Source: Oceanospirillaceae bacterium | Lineage (GTDB): Bacteria > Pseudomonadota > Gammaproteobacteria > Pseudomonadales > Balneatricaceae | Direction of reading: 5' to 3' | Assembly (NCBI GenBank): GCA_013215505.1 | Contig: JABSQZ010000025.1 | Span: 45,507-109,506 of the forward strand | DNA length: 64,000 nt | Shown here: piece by piece, positions 61,717 to 64,000 of the stretch | Position numbering within the stretch: the first letter of the stretch is position 1 | Layout: each line of letters begins with the position of its first letter | The notes under the pieces: model-generated | Seen by the model: only the letters and a program-made list of their open reading frames with translations | Database searches by the model: none | What the model was told of the DNA's origin: nothing | Position numbers and translations under genes: made by a program

Positions 61717-62550
61717 ATGATGAAAAATAGTTTAATGGAGTTGATCGAGCAGCAGGGGATAGTCACAGCTCCGGGAGTATTTGATGGTTTAAGTACCCGG
61801 CTGGTCGAGCACGCCGGATTTAGCGCCGTCTACGCTAGTGGCGGTGCTATTGCCCGCAGCACTGGAGTGCCGGATATAGGCTTGTTGTCACTGACAGAAG
61901 TTGTTGAGCGAATTCGGCAGATAGTGGCTGCCACAGATTTGCCAGTAATCGCCGATGCCGATACCGGCTTTGGTGAGCTAATAAATGTAAAACGCACAGT
62001 GCAATTGTTTGCAGCGGCGGGCGTGGCGGCGCTGCACTTGGAAGATCAGCAATTCCCCAAGCGCTGCGGTCATTTAGATGGCAAGTCCCTGGTGAGTATT
62101 ACTGACATGTGTATGAAGATTGCAGTGGCCAAAAAGTATGCGGGGGAAATGCTAGTCATTGCTCGTACTGACGCCATTGCGGTTAGCAGTTTTACAGATG
62201 CTATCAACAGGGCCAAAGCATATGTCGACAGCGGCGCCGATATGATTTTTGTTGAAGCGCCTGAAAGTTTACAACAGATAGAGAAAATAGCAGCGCAAGT
62301 GCCGGGACCAAAGTTGATCAATATGTTCCACAGTGGCAAAACACCACTGGTCAGTACCGCCGATCTGCAGCAGATGGGTTACCAGCTGATTATCATCCCA
62401 TCAGACTTACAGCGCGCCGCCATCGCCGGGATGCAAAATGTACTGGCCGAGATCTACCACAGCGGCCACAGTGGAGCACTGGCAGGAGAAATCTGCAGTT
62501 TTTCTGAACGCGAGCAGATTGTGGATACTGCAGCTTTTTTAAACCCGTAG
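61717..62550 (+). CDS. Isocitrate lyase / PEP mutase superfamily protein (PrpB-like)
   Basis: The 277-residue barrel has ADADTGFG (about 68-75) with the metal-binding Asp residues, and HLEDQQFPKRCGHLDGK carrying the catalytic cysteine in KRCGH, as in 2-methylisocitrate lyase and related enzymes. The absence of prpC, prpD or acnD neighbours weakens a role in propionate breakdown; oxaloacetate decarboxylase or dimethylmalate lyase activity are alternatives. The start may be the second ATG (61720). It is divergent from an AraC regulator. Confidence 0.8.
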   Translation: MMKNSLMELIEQQGIVTAPGVFDGLSTRLVEHAGFSAVYASGGAIARSTGVPDIGLLSLTEVVERIRQIVAATDLPVIADADTGFGELINVKRTVQLFAAAGVAALHLEDQQFPKRCGHLDGKSLVSITDMCMKIAVAKKYAGEMLVIARTDAIAVSSFTDAINRAKAYVDSGADMIFVEAPESLQQIEKIAAQVPGPKLINMFHSGKTPLVSTADLQQMGYQLIIIPSDLQRAAIAGMQNVLAEIYHSGHSGALAGEICSFSEREQIVDTAAFLNP

Positions 62551-62661
62551 CTAGTGTTGCTGATGTGGGTGCAGATCTGCTTAAATTTCACTTAACTAGT
62601 TGAGTTGCAAACTAAACGAGATTGTAACTAGCTAAAGTTAGTGAGTTCTCAGATCCAGTAT

Positions 62662-62693
62662 CCTTACGACTTACGACTTACGACTTACGACTA
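62662..62693. repeat. Heptamer array ACTTACG, three units plus flanking variants
   Basis: CCTTACG is followed by three perfect ACTTACG units (62669-62689) and then ACTAAAA. The stop codon TAG of the DUF1643 gene (62691-62693) is formed where the gene meets the array: its AG belongs to the first AGT unit read along the gene. Confidence 0.92.
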
Positions 62694-63152
62694 AAATTTA
62701 ATCGGCCGCCGATCGGCTTTTATATACAGCGGATGTTCCGGCTCACCGGACTTATTGACGCCGATGCAATATAAATTTCCGAACATGTTGCTAACGCTGG
62801 CAGAGCGATTTAAATAGCTGCCATTGTTTCCCCAGGCGGCTATGACCTTATCGGCATCTTCGGCTAACTTTTTTAGCCAGAAGTCATTATCTACACCAAT
62901 AGGTTCAGTTTGTGCTTTCATGACCTTGGGATCTGTTGCCCTATAGGCAAACAGATTCGTCATACACAGTCCCCCATAGCCCCAAGTTTTAGCGAAGTTA
63001 ATGCAGCGAGTAATGGTCGGGTCATTATTTACGGCATCAGCGGTGGATGGGTTTAAGCCGATAATCATCACTAAGGGCAGTGTTTCATCCCAAGTTCGCC
63101 AAAGGACATAGCGGTATTTTCGACAAGCAGAAAACTCTGCAGCAGATTTCAA
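62691..63152 (-). CDS. DUF1643 family protein
   Basis: A 153-residue cytoplasmic protein of the DUF1643 family, recognised by YRYVLWRTWDETLPLVMIIGLNPSTADA, NDPTITRCINFAKTWGYGGLCMTNLFAYRATDP and VIAAWGNNG. The conserved Asn/Asp/Arg pattern suggests an enzyme, but no activity is established; members are often in mobile or variable regions. It stands alone, with a heptamer array at its stop codon. Confidence 0.9.
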   Translation of the reverse strand: MKSAAEFSACRKYRYVLWRTWDETLPLVMIIGLNPSTADAVNNDPTITRCINFAKTWGYGGLCMTNLFAYRATDPKVMKAQTEPIGVDNDFWLKKLAEDADKVIAAWGNNGSYLNRSASVSNMFGNLYCIGVNKSGEPEHPLYIKADRRPIKF

Positions 63153-63300
63153 GGGAACTCCTGAAATTAAACTAGTGCCAATAAATTACATCAATGGGCT
63201 TTAGTTTAACGCTGATTTTAAGTAATTATCGCAGGATATATTGCTTAAAAGATAAACAGGTAAATTGCTTAGTATTTTGCTGATAGTTAATCCCCTGTAC

Positions 63301-63737
63301 TCAGTTCGCATAGTCGGCATTTAGTACTTTAGGCCGCGCCATCAGCCTGGCGGAGCGATCTTCAGCTAGTTCTGCGAAGCCTGCACGGGAGAAAACGCTG
63401 CGGGCATCTGCATTGCCTGTTGCGAGAAACCATGAGGCAACGCTGCACAAATCCCGGTGGGCTAAAATTGCCTGCAACATCTTTGTGGCGATGCCCCTGC
63501 CGCGAAAATTGGCATCGACAAAGACATCATCAATCCAGCAAAAAGTGGCTTTATCAGTCACCACCCTGGCAAAACCTACTTGCTCGGAACCTTCGAAAGC
63601 AGAGATACATATGGAATTTTGCAGAGCGCGCTGCAGGGTCCTGGAGCCTATATCAGCTTGCCATAAAGTGGTTTTTAAAAATGCAGCCAATTTTTCTCTA
63701 TCGATGACTCAATATCGTCACTAATTCTAATGCTCAT
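63301..63737 (-). CDS. GNAT family N-acetyltransferase, probably frameshifted near its start
   Basis: Residues read from 63690 to 63301 give a 129-residue acetyltransferase domain with VGFARVVTDKATFCWIDDVFVD and the acetyl-CoA loop RGRGIATKMLQA. The true beginning seems to be an ATG at 63737 preceded by AGGA eight bases upstream, encoding MSIRISDDIESSIEK; that frame stops soon after a run of five A (63695-63691 on the minus strand). Adding one base to that run would join it to LAAFLKTTLW, giving a normal N-terminus. So this is a one-base frameshift, a sequencing error, or a gene that uses a TTG at 63690. Substrate unknown. Confidence 0.75.
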
Positions 63738-63791
63738 CGATTATTCCTAAGCTAGGGGATGAAGCCCCGATTCACTGTAAAATTATTATCA

Positions 63792-63861
63792 ACTTCCAAC
63801 TTCCAACTTCCAACTTCCAACTTCCAACTTCCAACTTCCAACTTACGACTTACGACTTTCT
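63792..63861. repeat. Mixed heptamer array: seven ACTTCCA then two ACTTACG
   Basis: Seven perfect ACTTCCA units (63792-63840) are followed without any phase break by two ACTTACG units (63841-63854) and ACTTTCT. The two unit types found separately elsewhere occur here in one array. The stop codon of the adjoining LysR gene lies within the ACTTACG part. Confidence 0.96.
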
Positions 63862-64000
63862 ATCTCTTTCCCCTAAATCTATATGTTCCAGTAAATAGTC
63901 CAAAAAGCTTCTGATGCGCAAGCTGAGTTCATTTTCCGCATAAAACACGGCATAAATCGGCACCGCAATGCGCTGTGTTTGCCGCTCTAGAATGACCTGT
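63850..64000 (-). CDS. LysR family regulator, C-terminal end only
   Basis: The last 49 codons of a minus-strand gene entering from the right edge. The translation ends QVILERQTQRIAVPIYAVFY, then LRIRSFLDYLLEHIDLGERDRKS and stop. The pattern of a PIYAV strand followed by an R-x-F-x-D-Y-L helix is the usual end of LysR-type regulators. The final Lys-Ser-stop is written by a heptamer repeat, as in cutC. Confidence 0.75.
   Translation of the reverse strand, partial: QVILERQTQRIAVPIYAVFYAENELSLRIRSFLDYLLEHIDLGERDRKS

Noticed and set aside
61717..62550. Methylcitrate cycle locus
   Set aside because: The lyase has a PrpB-like active site, but no prpC, prpD or acnD gene lies nearby, so only the superfamily is claimed.

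Overview
The window is a chromosome segment of a heterotrophic gammaproteobacterium. The block surA-lptD next to amgK-murU-djlA, the MurU-type cell-wall recycling genes and the HexR-controlled Entner-Doudoroff cluster point to the Pseudomonas/Cellvibrio side of the class, perhaps a marine Cellvibrionales-type organism. That placement is inferred from gene content and order; base composition is moderate to slightly AT-rich. No rRNA, tRNA, CRISPR array, transposase or phage gene was recognised.

Layout. 1-8.5 kb (minus strand): cca (cut by the window edge), glpE, apaH, apaG, rsmA, pdxA, then surA-lptD behind a strong terminator. 8.7-11.3 kb (plus): amgK-murU-djlA. 11.4-16.4 kb: a DUF3530 lipoprotein-like or secreted protein, rpe, an M23 peptidoglycan peptidase, a DUF2333 protein and upp. 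16.5-20.6 kb: a branched-chain 2-oxoacid dehydrogenase with fused E1 plus E2, and a divergent Lrp-type regulator. 20.7-32.4 kb: an IclR regulator and the sugar-acid core eda-pgl-zwf / hexR / pyk-gap / edd-glk-mutarotase. Together these turn glucose into pyruvate by the Entner-Doudoroff route, with HexR-like operators before zwf, hexR and between gap and edd.

32.5-46 kb is more mixed: an SH3 protein, a flavodoxin-like protein, a GreA/GreB-like factor, a metallo-beta-lactamase-fold hydrolase, a FecR-like small protein, a TetR/DUF2306 divergent pair with twin operators, a PuuR-like XRE-cupin regulator, a GntR regulator facing L-2-hydroxyglutarate oxidase, a glutamine amidotransferase, and a LysR regulator facing a D-serine/3-hydroxyaspartate dehydratase-like enzyme plus an ornithine-cyclodeaminase-family reductase. 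46-54 kb encodes a signalling cassette: an orphan substrate-binding protein, a secreted Cache-like protein, a sensor kinase with two kinase cores around a receiver, and a CHASE4-GGDEF diguanylate cyclase. 54-60.4 kb holds cutC and a polyamine operon, speA - carboxynorspermidine synthase - nspC - speB, which makes spermidine through carboxyspermidine. The end holds an AraC regulator, a PrpB-like lyase, a DUF1643 protein, an acetyltransferase that looks frameshifted, and the 3' end of a LysR gene.

The most unusual feature is a family of tandem heptamer arrays in at least eight intergenic places. Units differ between arrays (ACTTACG, ACTTCCA, ACTCGCT and others) but nearly all are seven bases starting ACT (AGT in the mirror direction). 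Several arrays mix unit types in register, and four supply part or all of the stop codon of the adjoining gene. A separate 65-bp repeat, three copies, also begins exactly at a stop codon.
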